64,000 nt of DNA from Exiguobacterium flavidum (GCF_003344535.1 NZ_QPKS01000013.1:1-64000), one strand, 5' to 3'; counted from the first letter of the stretch, positions 42,257-51,287 are shown. Numbers and translations: made by a program. The notes: generated from the letters alone by a model not told the origin.

Positions 42257-43045
42257 ATGCATATGTATGATTCGATCCGGGAGCTGATCCTGCATGAATC
42301 GGTCGTGCGTTTCGAACGAATCGGCCAGTCCCTTTTGCTGTTCGCGGAGGGTCGCGGCTTTCTCGCGTGCGACACGGATTTGAATATAAAGTGGGAGACA
42401 GCCTGTGATGCTGAGCCTTTCGCAATCTATACCGATGAAGAACGTGCCGTCTTGCTGTTCGACGGCGGAGACTACGGTCTGCTCGATCTCAGGACGGGCG
42501 GATTGACGCGCGGAAGACGGTCGTCCCCGTTCGCGGACGCCTGGTTCTGCCAGCTGTATCGATTCGAAGGGGACCGCCTCTTTCTCTATTCGGCTGAGAC
42601 GGACATCGCAGTCCTCGACCTCACAACAGGAGACTTCAGTTATGCAGACTACGGACAATCACCTGAGTTCGGCCGGCTGATCGAACGGGCGTACGATGAA
42701 CATCTCGTCTTCGAGCGCTTCATTGCCCCTTCGACGGTCGTCTCCTATGATCCGGAACGTTCCGGTTATGCCGTTTTCGAACTGGGACAGCCCGAGCGCT
42801 TCATTTCGTTCCCTGAATACCGTGAGACGCTACTCGTCGATCTGTACGGGAGTGCGATGACCGTCGTCGATGAGAAGACATTCCACCTGTTCGAGGGCGG
42901 GGCGCCGGTTTTCCGCTTCGATGGTTGTGCGACGTCCGTTCTGCTAAAGGCCGCTCTTCTCGACGACAAAGGACGGCGAGTCATGATCTTGTCGGAATCC
43001 CCGACATTCCAAACGACTTGGATCCAGCTGTTCGAGGCTGTCTGA
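42257..43045 (+). CDS. Hypothetical protein, beta-strand repeat type
   Basis: The protein of about 262 residues has no signal or membrane helix. The sequence is dominated by short strands separated by acidic turns (LLLFAEGRGFLACDTDLNIKW; VLLFDGGDYGLLDLRTGG; LFLYSAETDIAVLDLTTGDF), suggestive of a beta-propeller, but no family was recognised. The start is uncertain between GTG 42254, ATG 42257 and ATG 42263; the last has the best spacing from AGGAA. It is divergent from yycC and ends in a terminator. Confidence 0.65.
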   Translation: MHMYDSIRELILHESVVRFERIGQSLLLFAEGRGFLACDTDLNIKWETACDAEPFAIYTDEERAVLLFDGGDYGLLDLRTGGLTRGRRSSPFADAWFCQLYRFEGDRLFLYSAETDIAVLDLTTGDFSYADYGQSPEFGRLIERAYDEHLVFERFIAPSTVVSYDPERSGYAVFELGQPERFISFPEYRETLLVDLYGSAMTVVDEKTFHLFEGGAPVFRFDGCATSVLLKAALLDDKGRRVMILSESPTFQTTWIQLFEAV

Positions 43046-43077
43046 ATCCCCTGTTTCCATGGAAGCAGGGGATTTTT
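43045..43077 (+). terminator. Terminator after the beta-repeat gene
   Basis: AATCCCCTG (43045-43053) pairs with CAGGGGATT (43066-43074), with inner TTCCATGGAA, followed by TTTCG. Confidence 0.8.
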
Positions 43078-43129
43078 CGCGCCGGGTCGAATGTTTCAGA
43101 AACAGAAGAAGATAGAGGAGGGGAACATC

Positions 43130-45244
43130 GTGGAACGATTCGCGAAAGGTGTCGTTCGTTTTCGGGCCGTGATCCTCGGCATGTGGCTCATCGCCCTCGT
43201 CGTGCTCGGTTATTTCGCCTTGCAGCTGCCGGACGAATTGCGCGGGAACGGATTCTCGAGGGACGGGGAGTACCAGGCAGTCGAGGAAGTGCTCAAACAG
43301 GATTTCGGACAGGATGCCTTCCAGATCATCGTCCTGTTCGAAGGTGCGGACGCGGACGTCAAGGCGGCGATTGACAAGAACGTCACGGCACTCGGGTCCG
43401 TGACGGAAGGAAAGGTGATCGGTCCGGCTCAGAACCCGGAAGCCCTCAAGGACGGGAAGGGCTATGTGCTCGTCGGAGTACCGAGCGAGGATAAAGTCCA
43501 CCAGGAAGCTGTTCGCGAGGCGATCATCGGACAGGATGGCGTCTCGATCCGCTTGACGGGTGAGCCGATCATCGTCGAGGACTTGAATGAGGCATCTAAG
43601 AATGACCTGATCCGGGCTGAGTTGATCGGGATCCCGGCCGCGCTTCTCGTCCTGTTGCTCGTATTTGGGACACCCCTCGCGGCTATCATGCCGCTCGTGA
43701 TGGGATTGATCACATTCGTCTTCGGCGCAGGGGTGCTCTATTTCGTCACGTTCGGCACGGATTTGTCGATTTTCGTCCTGAACGCCGTCGCGATGATTTC
43801 GCTCGCTCTCGGGATCGATTTCTCGCTTCTCTACGTCAACCGCTTCCGCGAGGAGCAGGCGAACGGTCGCGACGTCCTTGCGGCGGCTGCCGTCTCGATC
43901 GCGACGGCAGGGCGTTCGATCCTTTTCTCGGGATTGTGCGTATTCGTCGGGCTCGCTGGGCTCCTGTTCATCGATGTCGACGTCTTCCAGGCCGTCGCGC
44001 TCGGGACGCTCGTCTCGGTCCTTGGAGCAGTGCTCGGGGCCTTGACGCTCCTGCCTGCCTTGTTGTCCTATACCGGCCGCGCGCTCGACCGTTTCCGCAT
44101 CTTCCGTTTCTCGGAAGAACGTGGCGAGACGAGATGGCGTGCGCTCGCCCGCTTCGTCATGAAACGTCCGGTCGCCTTGACCGTCTTGTCGCTCGCCCTG
44201 TTGCTCCCTTGTCTGCTTCCGTTGCGCGACCTTGAGCTGAACATCCCGCAGGCGAGCGCGTTGCCGGACGATTATCCGTCGCGCCTCGCATTCGAGTCGT
44301 TCGATGAGACGTTCGGTGACGACGGGACGGACGCGCTCGTCCTGCTGAGCGGGGATTTCGGGACACGTGAGGGCCTCGAAGAACTCGAACGGACGGCTGA
44401 CGCGTTCAAGGAGACCGAGGAAGTGCGTGACGTGACAACTGCGCTGTCAGCGACATCGCTGACGCCGGAACAGTTCGAGCAGGCGCTCCGGTTGAACGGA
44501 GAGCTCGAGTCGCAAGTGTCGTCCCTGCTCGCTTTGAATGACGGGGAGGAGGATAAGGCGCTTCTCAACGTCCAGCTGTCCGGGAAACCGGGAGACGAAA
44601 GTGCGCAGGACTGGGTGAGGCAACAACGGGACGCAGGTTTCGTCGTCGGCGGACCGGCAGCCTTCAATCAGGAGATCTACGACGAAATCTACGCAAAGAT
44701 GCCGCTCGCGGTCGGAGTCGTCGTGCTCGCGACGTTCTTGATCCTGATGTGGGCGTTCCGTTCCATCCTCATTCCGATCAAGGCGATCTTGATGAATATT
44801 CTGAGCCTCGGCGCGACATTCGGCCTGCTCGTCATCCTCTTCGAATCCGGCTGGGTCCTCCCTGCCGAGACGATCGGCATCTTGACGCCTGTCTTCATCT
44901 TCTCGCTCGTCTTCGGACTCTCGATGGACTATGAGGTGTTCCTCGTCTCACGGATGGAGGAATATTATGATGCGACCGGGGATAACGACATCGCGACGGA
45001 GATGGGGCTTGCGAAGACGAGCAAGATCATCACGTCCGCCGCGCTCATCATGATCGTCGTCACCGGATCGTTCGCCTTCACCGGCGTCAGTCCGATCAAG
45101 CAGCTCGGCGTCGGGATCGCGCTCGCCATCTTCATCGACGCGACGATCGTCCGGATGCTTCTCGTGCCGGCGCTGATGAAGCTGTTCGGCGACTGGAACT
45201 GGTGGTGGCCGGGAGGTCGTCCGAAGAAAAAGTCCTATCACTGA
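43130..45244 (+). CDS. MMPL/RND family transporter (YdfJ-like)
   Basis: The 704-residue protein has the MMPL layout: twelve membrane helices in two halves, each with one helix, an extracellular domain and five helices. Conserved segments include ALGIDFSLLYVNRFREE in the first half and FGLSMDYEVFLVSRMEEYYD in the second, the proton-relay Asp/Tyr motifs. Family members export lipids or drugs using the proton gradient. The start is taken as GTG 43130 because GAGGAGGGG lies 7-8 bp upstream; the ATG at 43091 has no ribosome site and would place it before the first helix needlessly. The cargo is unknown. Confidence 0.9.
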   Translation: MERFAKGVVRFRAVILGMWLIALVVLGYFALQLPDELRGNGFSRDGEYQAVEEVLKQDFGQDAFQIIVLFEGADADVKAAIDKNVTALGSVTEGKVIGPAQNPEALKDGKGYVLVGVPSEDKVHQEAVREAIIGQDGVSIRLTGEPIIVEDLNEASKNDLIRAELIGIPAALLVLLLVFGTPLAAIMPLVMGLITFVFGAGVLYFVTFGTDLSIFVLNAVAMISLALGIDFSLLYVNRFREEQANGRDVLAAAAVSIATAGRSILFSGLCVFVGLAGLLFIDVDVFQAVALGTLVSVLGAVLGALTLLPALLSYTGRALDRFRIFRFSEERGETRWRALARFVMKRPVALTVLSLALLLPCLLPLRDLELNIPQASALPDDYPSRLAFESFDETFGDDGTDALVLLSGDFGTREGLEELERTADAFKETEEVRDVTTALSATSLTPEQFEQALRLNGELESQVSSLLALNDGEEDKALLNVQLSGKPGDESAQDWVRQQRDAGFVVGGPAAFNQEIYDEIYAKMPLAVGVVVLATFLILMWAFRSILIPIKAILMNILSLGATFGLLVILFESGWVLPAETIGILTPVFIFSLVFGLSMDYEVFLVSRMEEYYDATGDNDIATEMGLAKTSKIITSAALIMIVVTGSFAFTGVSPIKQLGVGIALAIFIDATIVRMLLVPALMKLFGDWNWWWPGGRPKKKSYH

Positions 45245-45252
45245 AAACGGGC

Positions 45253-45281
45253 TTTACAACCGGCCGAGGATTTCGTATAGT
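45253..45281 (+). promoter_or_regulatory. Promoter of the MutS2-paralogue transcript
   Basis: TTTACA (45253-45258) and TATAGT (45276-45281) are 17 bp apart. The start codon of the main gene is about 250 nt further on. Confidence 0.6.
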
Positions 45282-45287
45282 GAGGGC

Positions 45288-45539
45288 GAAGTCAAAATCT
45301 TGTATATAGGAAGGATGCATCTTGATGAGTGGGGTCGTATCTGCGTAAGCAACCGTGAAAAGACGAAGAAAAAGAACCGTTAAGGCTTTTTCGGCATGGT
45401 CTTTTCCGCTTGGCAGATATCGCCTCGCCCCTCACGATGAATTTCTTCGTGCAGTGGCGCAGGGTCTGTGGACCTGCGCCTTTCGTGTGCCCATCGGTAT
45501 CTCCATCTGTCGGATTCCAGTGACAAGAGGAGAAAAAAC
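45288..45539 (+). promoter_or_regulatory. Attenuator-like leader with nested hairpins
   Basis: The leader before the MutS2 paralogue has a short ORF (45315-45383) whose 3' half lies in the 5' arms of a nested hairpin: GAAAAGAC (45357-45364) with GTCTTTTC (45399-45406), and GAAAAAG (45368-45374) with CTTTTTC (45386-45392). A second hairpin, GGCGCAGG (45456-45463) with CCTGCGCC (45473-45480) and inner TC/GA pairs, is followed by TTTCGT and resembles an intrinsic terminator. A ribosome paused on the short ORF would open the first hairpin. The mechanism is inferred. Confidence 0.5.
45315..45383 (+). CDS. Possible leader peptide (22 codons)
   Basis: ATG 45315 opens a 22-codon frame beginning MHLDEWGRICV and ending in a Lys/Arg-rich stretch (NREKTKKKNR) with TAA at 45381. 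AGGAAGG touches the start codon directly, a poor spacing; an alternative start ATG 45325 in another frame gives a 7-residue peptide with better spacing. Either could be a regulatory ORF. Confidence 0.35.
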   Translation: MHLDEWGRICVSNREKTKKKNR

Positions 45540-47432
45540 ATGAACGAAAATACATTCAACACACTCGAATACGGACAACTCGTCGCACAGATCGAACGCC
45601 ATTGCATCAGCGCGTTCGGGCGGGAGCGACTAGCGGCGCAACGGCCGGTCATGAACATCAAGACGGTCGAGAAACGGCTTGCCGAGACGACGGAGGCGAG
45701 ACGGATCCTTGACGCGAACAGCCACGTCCCGTTCATCGGCGTCTCGGCGATGGAACCGGTCATCATGAAGCTCGAGAAGGAGATGATGCTCGACGCAGAC
45801 GAACTGACCATCGTCGCGGAGTTCCTGCGCGGTTCGCGCAAACTGCGGCGCTTCATGGAGGAGCAATCCTTCTTCGCGCCTCTCCTGTCGAGCTATGCGG
45901 CAGGAATGTCGGAGCACCGGGGAATCGAGGAGTCGATCACGTCGGCGATCCAGTCCGGCCGAATCGTCACGGAAGCGAGCAAGGAGCTGAAGCGGATCCG
46001 CAAGCAGCTCGCGATCCTCGAGACCCGGATCGATGAACGCCTGCAGAAGTTCATCCGTAACCCGCATCACAAGGAGATGTTGCAGGAGACGTATGTGACG
46101 AAGAAGAACGATCGTTTCACGGTCCCGATCAAGGCTAGCTACAAATCGAAGGTCGCAGGGACGATCATCGACACGTCGAGTAAAGGGACGACCTTGTTCG
46201 TCGAACCGGACACGGTCTCGAAGCAGACGGACGAATGGATGATCACACGGACGGAGGAGCAGGTGGAGGAGTATCAGATCCTCGCGACGCTGACCGGGAG
46301 CGTCTTCGACGTACTCCCGTCGCTTCGGGCGAACATCGACCTGATCGCCCATTACGACCTCGTCATCGCGAAAGGGAAGCACAGTCAGCGCACGGATGGC
46401 GTCGCACCGAAGATAAACGATGAAGGACGGATCCATCTGAAGCGTGCCATCCATCCGCTTCTTGCGAACGGTGTGCCGCTCGACCTGACACTTGGCGAAA
46501 GCTACCGCGGACTCGTCATCACGGGACCGAATGCAGGCGGAAAGACGGTCGTCATGAAGACGGTCGGCCTGCTGACGCTCGCCGTCATGAGCGGATTCCA
46601 TATCCAGGCGGATCGGGACAGCGAGATCGCCCTGTTCGAGAAGGTGTTCGTCGACATGGGCGATCAGCAGAGCATCGGGCAGGCGCTCAGCACGTTTTCC
46701 GGACATATGCAAAATGTCTCGAACATCGTCAGACAGATGAATCAGCGGACGCTCCTGCTGTTCGACGAGCTCGGCAGCGGGACGGAGCCGAACGAAGGGG
46801 CGGCGCTTGCGATCGCCATCCTCGAGGCCTGCTACAAGCGCGGGGCGCTGACGATCGTCTCGACCCATTACGGGGAGATCAAGGACTATTCGGAGCGGCA
46901 TCCTGAGATGATGAACGCGGCGATGCAGTTCGACCCGGAGACGCTCGAGCCGAAGTACCGTCTGTTGATCGGGCAGTCGGGCGAGAGCAACGCCCTCTTC
47001 ATCGCCCGCCGCATGAATTTGCCGGAGTCCGTGCTGAAGGCGGCCGGTTCCTACATGCGGGAGAAGGAATATGACTTCACGCCTGTCGACCCGCGCTATC
47101 TTCCTCAGCCGAAAGTCGAGAAGGAAGAGAAGCTGACGGATTTCAAAAAAGGAGACCGCGTCCGCCTGCTCGAAACGGGGGAGGTGGGACTCGTCCGGCA
47201 GGAGATCGATCGTCAGCAACGCGTCGAGGTCTATCTCGACGGGAAGAGCGAGAGCGTGAGCGCGAGGCGCCTCGTGCGCGAAGCAAAAGCTGAGGATCTG
47301 TATCCGGCAGGGTACGATATCGACAGCCTGTTCACGACGTACCGCGAGCGCAAGGACGCCCACGATTTCGCGCGCGGTTCGAAGAAGGCGCTGCGCCGCG
47401 TCGAGAAGGAAATCAGAAGTCGGAATCGCTGA
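45540..47432 (+). CDS. MutS2-type ATPase lacking the Smr domain
   Basis: The 630-residue protein aligns with MutS2: an N-terminal core with coiled lever arms (KELKRIRKQLAILETRIDERLQK), then the ATPase with Walker A GPNAGGKTVVMKTVGLL (near 323), the signature loop QQSIGQALSTFSGHMQNV, Walker B LLLFDELGSGTEP and the conserved STHYGEIK. A KOW-like region follows (FKKGDRVRLLETGEVGLV). MutS2 of Bacillus is about 785 residues with a C-terminal Smr nuclease; this protein ends instead in a basic tail (KKALRRVEKEIRSRNR), so it is probably a paralogue. MutS2 acts on recombination intermediates and on collided ribosomes. The leader with a short ORF and hairpins hints at translation-stress control. Confidence 0.88.
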   Translation: MNENTFNTLEYGQLVAQIERHCISAFGRERLAAQRPVMNIKTVEKRLAETTEARRILDANSHVPFIGVSAMEPVIMKLEKEMMLDADELTIVAEFLRGSRKLRRFMEEQSFFAPLLSSYAAGMSEHRGIEESITSAIQSGRIVTEASKELKRIRKQLAILETRIDERLQKFIRNPHHKEMLQETYVTKKNDRFTVPIKASYKSKVAGTIIDTSSKGTTLFVEPDTVSKQTDEWMITRTEEQVEEYQILATLTGSVFDVLPSLRANIDLIAHYDLVIAKGKHSQRTDGVAPKINDEGRIHLKRAIHPLLANGVPLDLTLGESYRGLVITGPNAGGKTVVMKTVGLLTLAVMSGFHIQADRDSEIALFEKVFVDMGDQQSIGQALSTFSGHMQNVSNIVRQMNQRTLLLFDELGSGTEPNEGAALAIAILEACYKRGALTIVSTHYGEIKDYSERHPEMMNAAMQFDPETLEPKYRLLIGQSGESNALFIARRMNLPESVLKAAGSYMREKEYDFTPVDPRYLPQPKVEKEEKLTDFKKGDRVRLLETGEVGLVRQEIDRQQRVEVYLDGKSESVSARRLVREAKAEDLYPAGYDIDSLFTTYRERKDAHDFARGSKKALRRVEKEIRSRNR

Positions 47433-47441
47433 TAGCACGCA

Positions 47442-47476
47442 GAAAGGACCTGATCCATTGGACAGGTCCTTTCGTT
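47442..47476. terminator. Bidirectional terminator
   Basis: GAAAGGACCTG (47442-47452) pairs with CAGGTCCTTTC (47463-47473), between convergent genes. Confidence 0.85.
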
Positions 47477-47479
47477 TCG

Positions 47480-48052
47480 TCAGTAGGCGACGCGTCCGAG
47501 CTTGACGCCGCAGTAGCGGTGGAGCTCGACCGGGTCATCGATGTCCGTCTTTCGCATCATGTCGGCAAGCAGGAGCGCGCAGACATAGGCGTCCTCTTTT
47601 GCGTCGTGATGCTTGAACGAGACGCCGAGATGTTCGGCCATCGTGTTCAGCTTGTGGTTCTCAAGAAGCGGGTAAAGCTTCCGCGACAGCTTGACCGTGC
47701 AGCCATAACGAATCTCCGGCATCTGGTACAGGTCGTACTTCCGGATCGCCTTCGAGAGCGCGTTCATGTCGAACGAGGCATTGTGGGCGACGACGAGCTC
47801 TGCCCCGCCGAGCAGATCGAACAGGCCGCGCGACTCCATTGCTTCAGGGAGGGCGGGGGCGTCGCGGACGTCATCCGGGTGAATGCCGTGGACACGGATG
47901 TTACCATAGTCGAACGCTTCTTCCGGGTCGATCAGTACCTGGTCGGACGAGACGACGATCCCGTTCGCCAGGACGGACCAGCCGAAGGCGCAGATGCTGC
48001 GGCTGTCCCGGTTCGCCGTCTCGAAGTCGATGGCGACGGTATACGTATTCAT
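47480..48052 (-). CDS. DnaQ-like 3'-5' exonuclease
   Basis: The 190-residue DEDDh exonuclease has motif ExoI (AIDFETAN near 8), ExoII (VVAHNASFDMNAL near 89) and ExoIII (HHDAKEDAYVCA near 148), with all acidic residues and the His. It resembles the stand-alone DNA polymerase III epsilon-like exonucleases used in repair or RNA processing. Its start codon overlaps the stop of the upstream MATE gene by 4 bp, so it is translationally coupled to an exporter, an odd pairing. A terminator follows. Confidence 0.9.
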   Translation of the reverse strand: MNTYTVAIDFETANRDSRSICAFGWSVLANGIVVSSDQVLIDPEEAFDYGNIRVHGIHPDDVRDAPALPEAMESRGLFDLLGGAELVVAHNASFDMNALSKAIRKYDLYQMPEIRYGCTVKLSRKLYPLLENHKLNTMAEHLGVSFKHHDAKEDAYVCALLLADMMRKTDIDDPVELHRYCGVKLGRVAY

Positions 48053-49446
48053 CGGCTTCCTCCGATTTCACGGTCTGCTTGCGATTCTTCCTCGACGTAT
48101 TCCTCCGGCTTGAACAGCATCACCCGATCTCGGTAAGCGAACAGGAAGGCTGTCGAGACAGCCATGACGTCGGCAAGCGGGAAGGCGATCCAGACGCCGG
48201 TCACACCAAGAAAAGAAGGCAGCAGCAACACGAGCGGGATCGTGTAGAGCGTTTGACGGGACAACGACAGGAACAGGGCGGCCTTCGCCTTGCCGAGCGA
48301 CTGATACATTCCATTGATGATCATCTGCGCGCCGTAGACGAACGAGATGGCGAACAGGATTCGCATCGCTGTCACGCCTTGGTCGAGCAGCTCCTGATCC
48401 CGTGTGAACATGCCGATCCAGAAGTCCGGGAAGAGCTGAAGCAGCAGCCAAAGCGTCAAGGAGACGGTCAGTCCATAGCGGAGCGCGAGTTTGATCGCGT
48501 CCGACATCCGGTCGAACTGCCTTGAACCGAAGTTGAAGCCGACGATCGGCTGCATGCCTTGGACGATACCCATGATCGGCATGCCGACGAGCGCCATGAA
48601 CTTGTTGATGATGGCGAATGTCGCGATCTCGGTCGTCCCGCCGTGACGGACGAGCATATGGTTGACGAGGATGAACAGGACCGATTGCGACACCTGCATG
48701 ATGAAGGAGGACGAACCGATCTGCATCATCCGAGAGACGAGCGCCGGTTCGAAACGGAATGCGTTAGTTCCGAGTTCGAGCGTCGTCTTTCTTTTCTTCG
48801 TAAAGAAGAACCGGAAGATGAGGATGGCTCCGATGACCTGGGCGAGCGCCGTCCCGAGCGCGGCACCCTTGATGCCTAGGCCGAACACGAAGATGAAGAG
48901 CGGCGTCGAGACGAGGTTGATCAGGACGGTCGTCAGCATGACCTTCATCTGGAAACTTGCCTGTCCTTCCGCCCGGATCATGGCGCTCGACGCCATCGTC
49001 AGCATGAAGAAAGGGGCACTGAGCAGCGTGATGCTGAGAAAGTCCTTCGCGTAAGGCATGATGGCGTCGGTCGCTCCGAACAGGAGCAAAAGCGGCTCGA
49101 GGAACGCGAGAGCCGACAGGATGGCGAGCGTGCTGATCAAAAAGACAGCGATCAGGACGTTCGCGTAGGCACGGCTTGCGCCTAAGAGATCTTTTCGGCC
49201 GAGACGCTGTGAGGCGAGGGCGGCGCCTCCGATGCCGATCGAGTTCGAGATCGCCATCAGGATCAGCTGGACGGGGAAGGCGATTCCGACGGCCGCGACG
49301 GCAGCCGTACTGATCTGGGCGACGAAGATCGTATCGATGATGTTATAGAGCGCCGTGACGAGCATTCCGATCATCGCAGGCATCGACAATCCGATGAGCA
49401 GCTTCTTGACCGGTTCCTCTCCGAGACGAGCAGTTTTTCGGTTCAT
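48049..49446 (-). CDS. MATE family multidrug/Na+ antiporter
   Basis: The 465-residue membrane protein has twelve helices in two MatE repeats. Typical segments are VKKLLIGLSMPAMIGMLVTALYNIIDTIFVAQIS, GGAALASQRLGRKD and MGIVQGMQPIVGFNFGSRQFDRM. It most resembles MepA-type exporters that pump out cationic drugs. ATG 49446 with AAGGAGG 9 bp upstream is chosen; a longer ORF to 49629 has no ribosome site and overlaps the promoter. It overlaps the exonuclease gene by 4 bp. No MarR-type regulator is adjacent. Confidence 0.92.
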   Translation of the reverse strand: MNRKTARLGEEPVKKLLIGLSMPAMIGMLVTALYNIIDTIFVAQISTAAVAAVGIAFPVQLILMAISNSIGIGGAALASQRLGRKDLLGASRAYANVLIAVFLISTLAILSALAFLEPLLLLFGATDAIMPYAKDFLSITLLSAPFFMLTMASSAMIRAEGQASFQMKVMLTTVLINLVSTPLFIFVFGLGIKGAALGTALAQVIGAILIFRFFFTKKRKTTLELGTNAFRFEPALVSRMMQIGSSSFIMQVSQSVLFILVNHMLVRHGGTTEIATFAIINKFMALVGMPIMGIVQGMQPIVGFNFGSRQFDRMSDAIKLALRYGLTVSLTLWLLLQLFPDFWIGMFTRDQELLDQGVTAMRILFAISFVYGAQMIINGMYQSLGKAKAALFLSLSRQTLYTIPLVLLLPSFLGVTGVWIAFPLADVMAVSTAFLFAYRDRVMLFKPEEYVEEESQADREIGGSR

Positions 49447-49550
49447 CGCAGGGAACCTCCTTATAAGTAATGGATGATTCAAGCGTATGCTGACGACCCG
49501 CATGATGCAACTGATGCGACCCGGCCGATATGCGCAAAAAGAAAACGCCG

Positions 49551-49585
49551 GAAAAAGCGCTCCCCTGAATGGACAGGGAAGCGCT
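49551..49585 (-). terminator. Terminator after the M50B gene
   Basis: AGCGCTCCCCTG (49556-49567) pairs with CAGGGAAGCGCT (49574-49585); the minus-strand read continues TTTTTC. Confidence 0.85.
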
Positions 49586-49592
49586 CCAAAAG

Positions 49593-50660
49593 TCACATCG
49601 GCACGTCGGGCAATCCGTTCTTCGTCCACTCGAAGATGGCGAAGAGGGCGGCCCCGAGTGCGAGGTAAGCGGTCAACGTGACTGCCTGCTGCTTGCGCGG
49701 CATCGCGTGGTAGAGAACAGATTTCTCAGCTTCGAGCAACGGTTCGATCCGCTGGTCGATTCGGCGGATGATCGCATCATAGTCGTCCGCGGCGTCGTTT
49801 TGGAAACGCAGGACGTCATAACCCGCCGACTGCGCGTCGGATGGACTCGCTGCCTTCAACTGTTGCAGGTCCTGACGGAGGGACCAGGCGACCGGATCGA
49901 ACGTTCCATATGTTTCTTCCGGTGTCTCGGCCGCTGCCGCCTCCTGATCAGCGAGTTCCTGTTCATGCTTCGCCTGCAGGACACGGCTTCGCGCCGCACG
50001 ATACAGCATCAGATCGTTCGCGTGGGCGGCGTATGTCTTCGCGAGCTTATAACGATTCCAGACGGCGCTCCCGCCGAAGAAGGCGACCAGCAGCAGGATG
50101 AAGCTGAAGTGCGTGATCCCGTACGCGACGAGCGCCGCGAGGCCGGCGATCCAGACGACGATCGGGAGGCCGGCGAGAATCCGTCCGCCGTCAAGCGGGG
50201 AGACAGGCATCAGGTTGAACAGATTGATCAGCGCACCTAGGTGCAGGATGACGATCCAGAAGGAATCGCCAGTCACGGCGTATCCGACTGCGAGCGGCGC
50301 GAGCGAAAGGAGCCCAGCGAGCGGGCCTCCATATCCGACGATCGCCTCGGCCTTCGGGGTCTTGATTTCATCCTTGATCCCGATGACAGCACCCATGAAC
50401 GGGATGAAGATGGCGGGACCGGTCTTGATCCCGAGCCGTTTCGCCGCGACGAGGTGACCCATCTCGTGGATGAAGAGCAAATACAGCAGACCGACGGCGA
50501 ACCAGACTCCGAAGAGTTGCGCGTAGAAGAAGAGCGAGATGCCGAACGAGATCAACGTACCGCCGAACTTCGAGAGCTTAAGGAACGCGAGAAGAAACTT
50601 CGCTTTCGAAAGGAGGAACGCTATGATGACGGCGAAGCCGCCCCATTTCTTTTTATCCAA
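49593..50660 (-). CDS. M50B site-2 protease family membrane metalloprotease
   Basis: The 355-residue protein has several membrane helices, the zinc motif HEMGH (in LYLLFIHEMGHLVAAKRLGI, near 68) and the second motif NLMPVSPLDGGR (near 150) with the metal-binding Asp. A cytosolic region of about 110 residues and a final membrane helix follow. Such enzymes cut proteins inside the membrane, for example anti-sigma factors. The start is taken as TTG 50660 because AAGAAGG lies 8 bp before it; the ATG at 50699 has no ribosome site. It is transcribed alone. Confidence 0.88.
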   Translation of the reverse strand: MDKKKWGGFAVIIAFLLSKAKFLLAFLKLSKFGGTLISFGISLFFYAQLFGVWFAVGLLYLLFIHEMGHLVAAKRLGIKTGPAIFIPFMGAVIGIKDEIKTPKAEAIVGYGGPLAGLLSLAPLAVGYAVTGDSFWIVILHLGALINLFNLMPVSPLDGGRILAGLPIVVWIAGLAALVAYGITHFSFILLLVAFFGGSAVWNRYKLAKTYAAHANDLMLYRAARSRVLQAKHEQELADQEAAAAETPEETYGTFDPVAWSLRQDLQQLKAASPSDAQSAGYDVLRFQNDAADDYDAIIRRIDQRIEPLLEAEKSVLYHAMPRKQQAVTLTAYLALGAALFAIFEWTKNGLPDVPM

Positions 50661-50760
50661 TGTAACAGCCTTCTTTCTGAATGAATGTCTTGTTCTCATT
50701 CTACGCTATATCAGCGAAAAAAGTTCCATTGCAAGCGTCCGGATGACTTGCGGGCACGAA

Positions 50761-50785
50761 AAAAGGAAACCGGCGGACCGGTTCC
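50761..50785 (-). terminator. Terminator after the DUF3243 gene
   Basis: On the minus strand GGAACCGG (50785-50778) pairs with CCGGTTTCC (50773-50765), followed by TTTTTTCG. Confidence 0.85.
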
Positions 50786-50792
50786 CTTGGAA

Positions 50793-51101
50793 TCACTTCA
50801 CGAGTTTGACGAGCAGGCTTGCGAGCGACTTGCGCTCTGATTCGTCGCCTGCCTTCCACAGTTCCTGGAGCAGGTATTCTTCACGGTTGCGTGGTTCTTC
50901 GTGCTTCGCGAGGTAGTCCGCGACCTTCTCCGCGACTTTCGCCAGCTGGTTGTCGTTCAAGCCGAGGCTCTCGCCTTTTGACACCTTGTCACCGAGGTAG
51001 GATTTGAACTGTTCGAAGTTCGACAGGATCTGCTCCTTCGATTCCTCGTCCATCTGACTGAGTTTCTGTTCCACTTTTCCTGATACTTGTGATTCTTCCA
51101 T
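50793..51101 (-). CDS. DUF3243 family protein
   Basis: The 102-residue acidic helical protein fits DUF3243 (Bacillus YmfJ-like): FEQFKSYLGDKVSKGESLGLNDNQLAKVAEKVADYLA in the middle and the conserved end SLASLLVKLVK. It has no signal or membrane segment. Function unknown. AAGGAGG precedes ATG 51101 with 7 bp spacing. The upstream region (51102-51263) holds a promoter-like AT-rich stretch and nothing else recognised. Confidence 0.85.
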   Translation of the reverse strand: MEESQVSGKVEQKLSQMDEESKEQILSNFEQFKSYLGDKVSKGESLGLNDNQLAKVAEKVADYLAKHEEPRNREEYLLQELWKAGDESERKSLASLLVKLVK

Positions 51102-51263
51102 CTGAACGTCCTCCTTTGGGTTATCAAGCTGTTTAGTTAATAGCCGAAGGAGAGGGTGTTAAAACAACTTCAGAAAAAATAAAGAGGTTTATTTTTTTCT
51201 GAAGCAAGCGCTTTAGCAAGAACTACCATCCCTCAAATTATTTGCTTGTCTTAAGGGTAGAAT

Positions 51264-51287
51264 AGCCCGCTTCGATGAAAGCGGGCT
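51264..51287 (-). terminator. Hairpin after the maltose acetyltransferase gene
   Basis: AGCCCGCTT (51264-51272) is complementary to AAGCGGGCT (51279-51287); the minus-strand tail TATTCTA is a weak T-run. Confidence 0.6.

Noticed and set aside
45325-45348. Seven-codon ORF as the main leader peptide of the MutS2 paralogue
   Set aside because: Its spacing from AGGAAGG is better than that of the 22-codon ORF, but it ends before the hairpin arms and could not control them by pausing; kept only as an alternative.
51193-51206. cre site near AAGCAAGCGCTTTA
   Set aside because: Only about 10 of 14 positions match the consensus, and it is far from a clear promoter.
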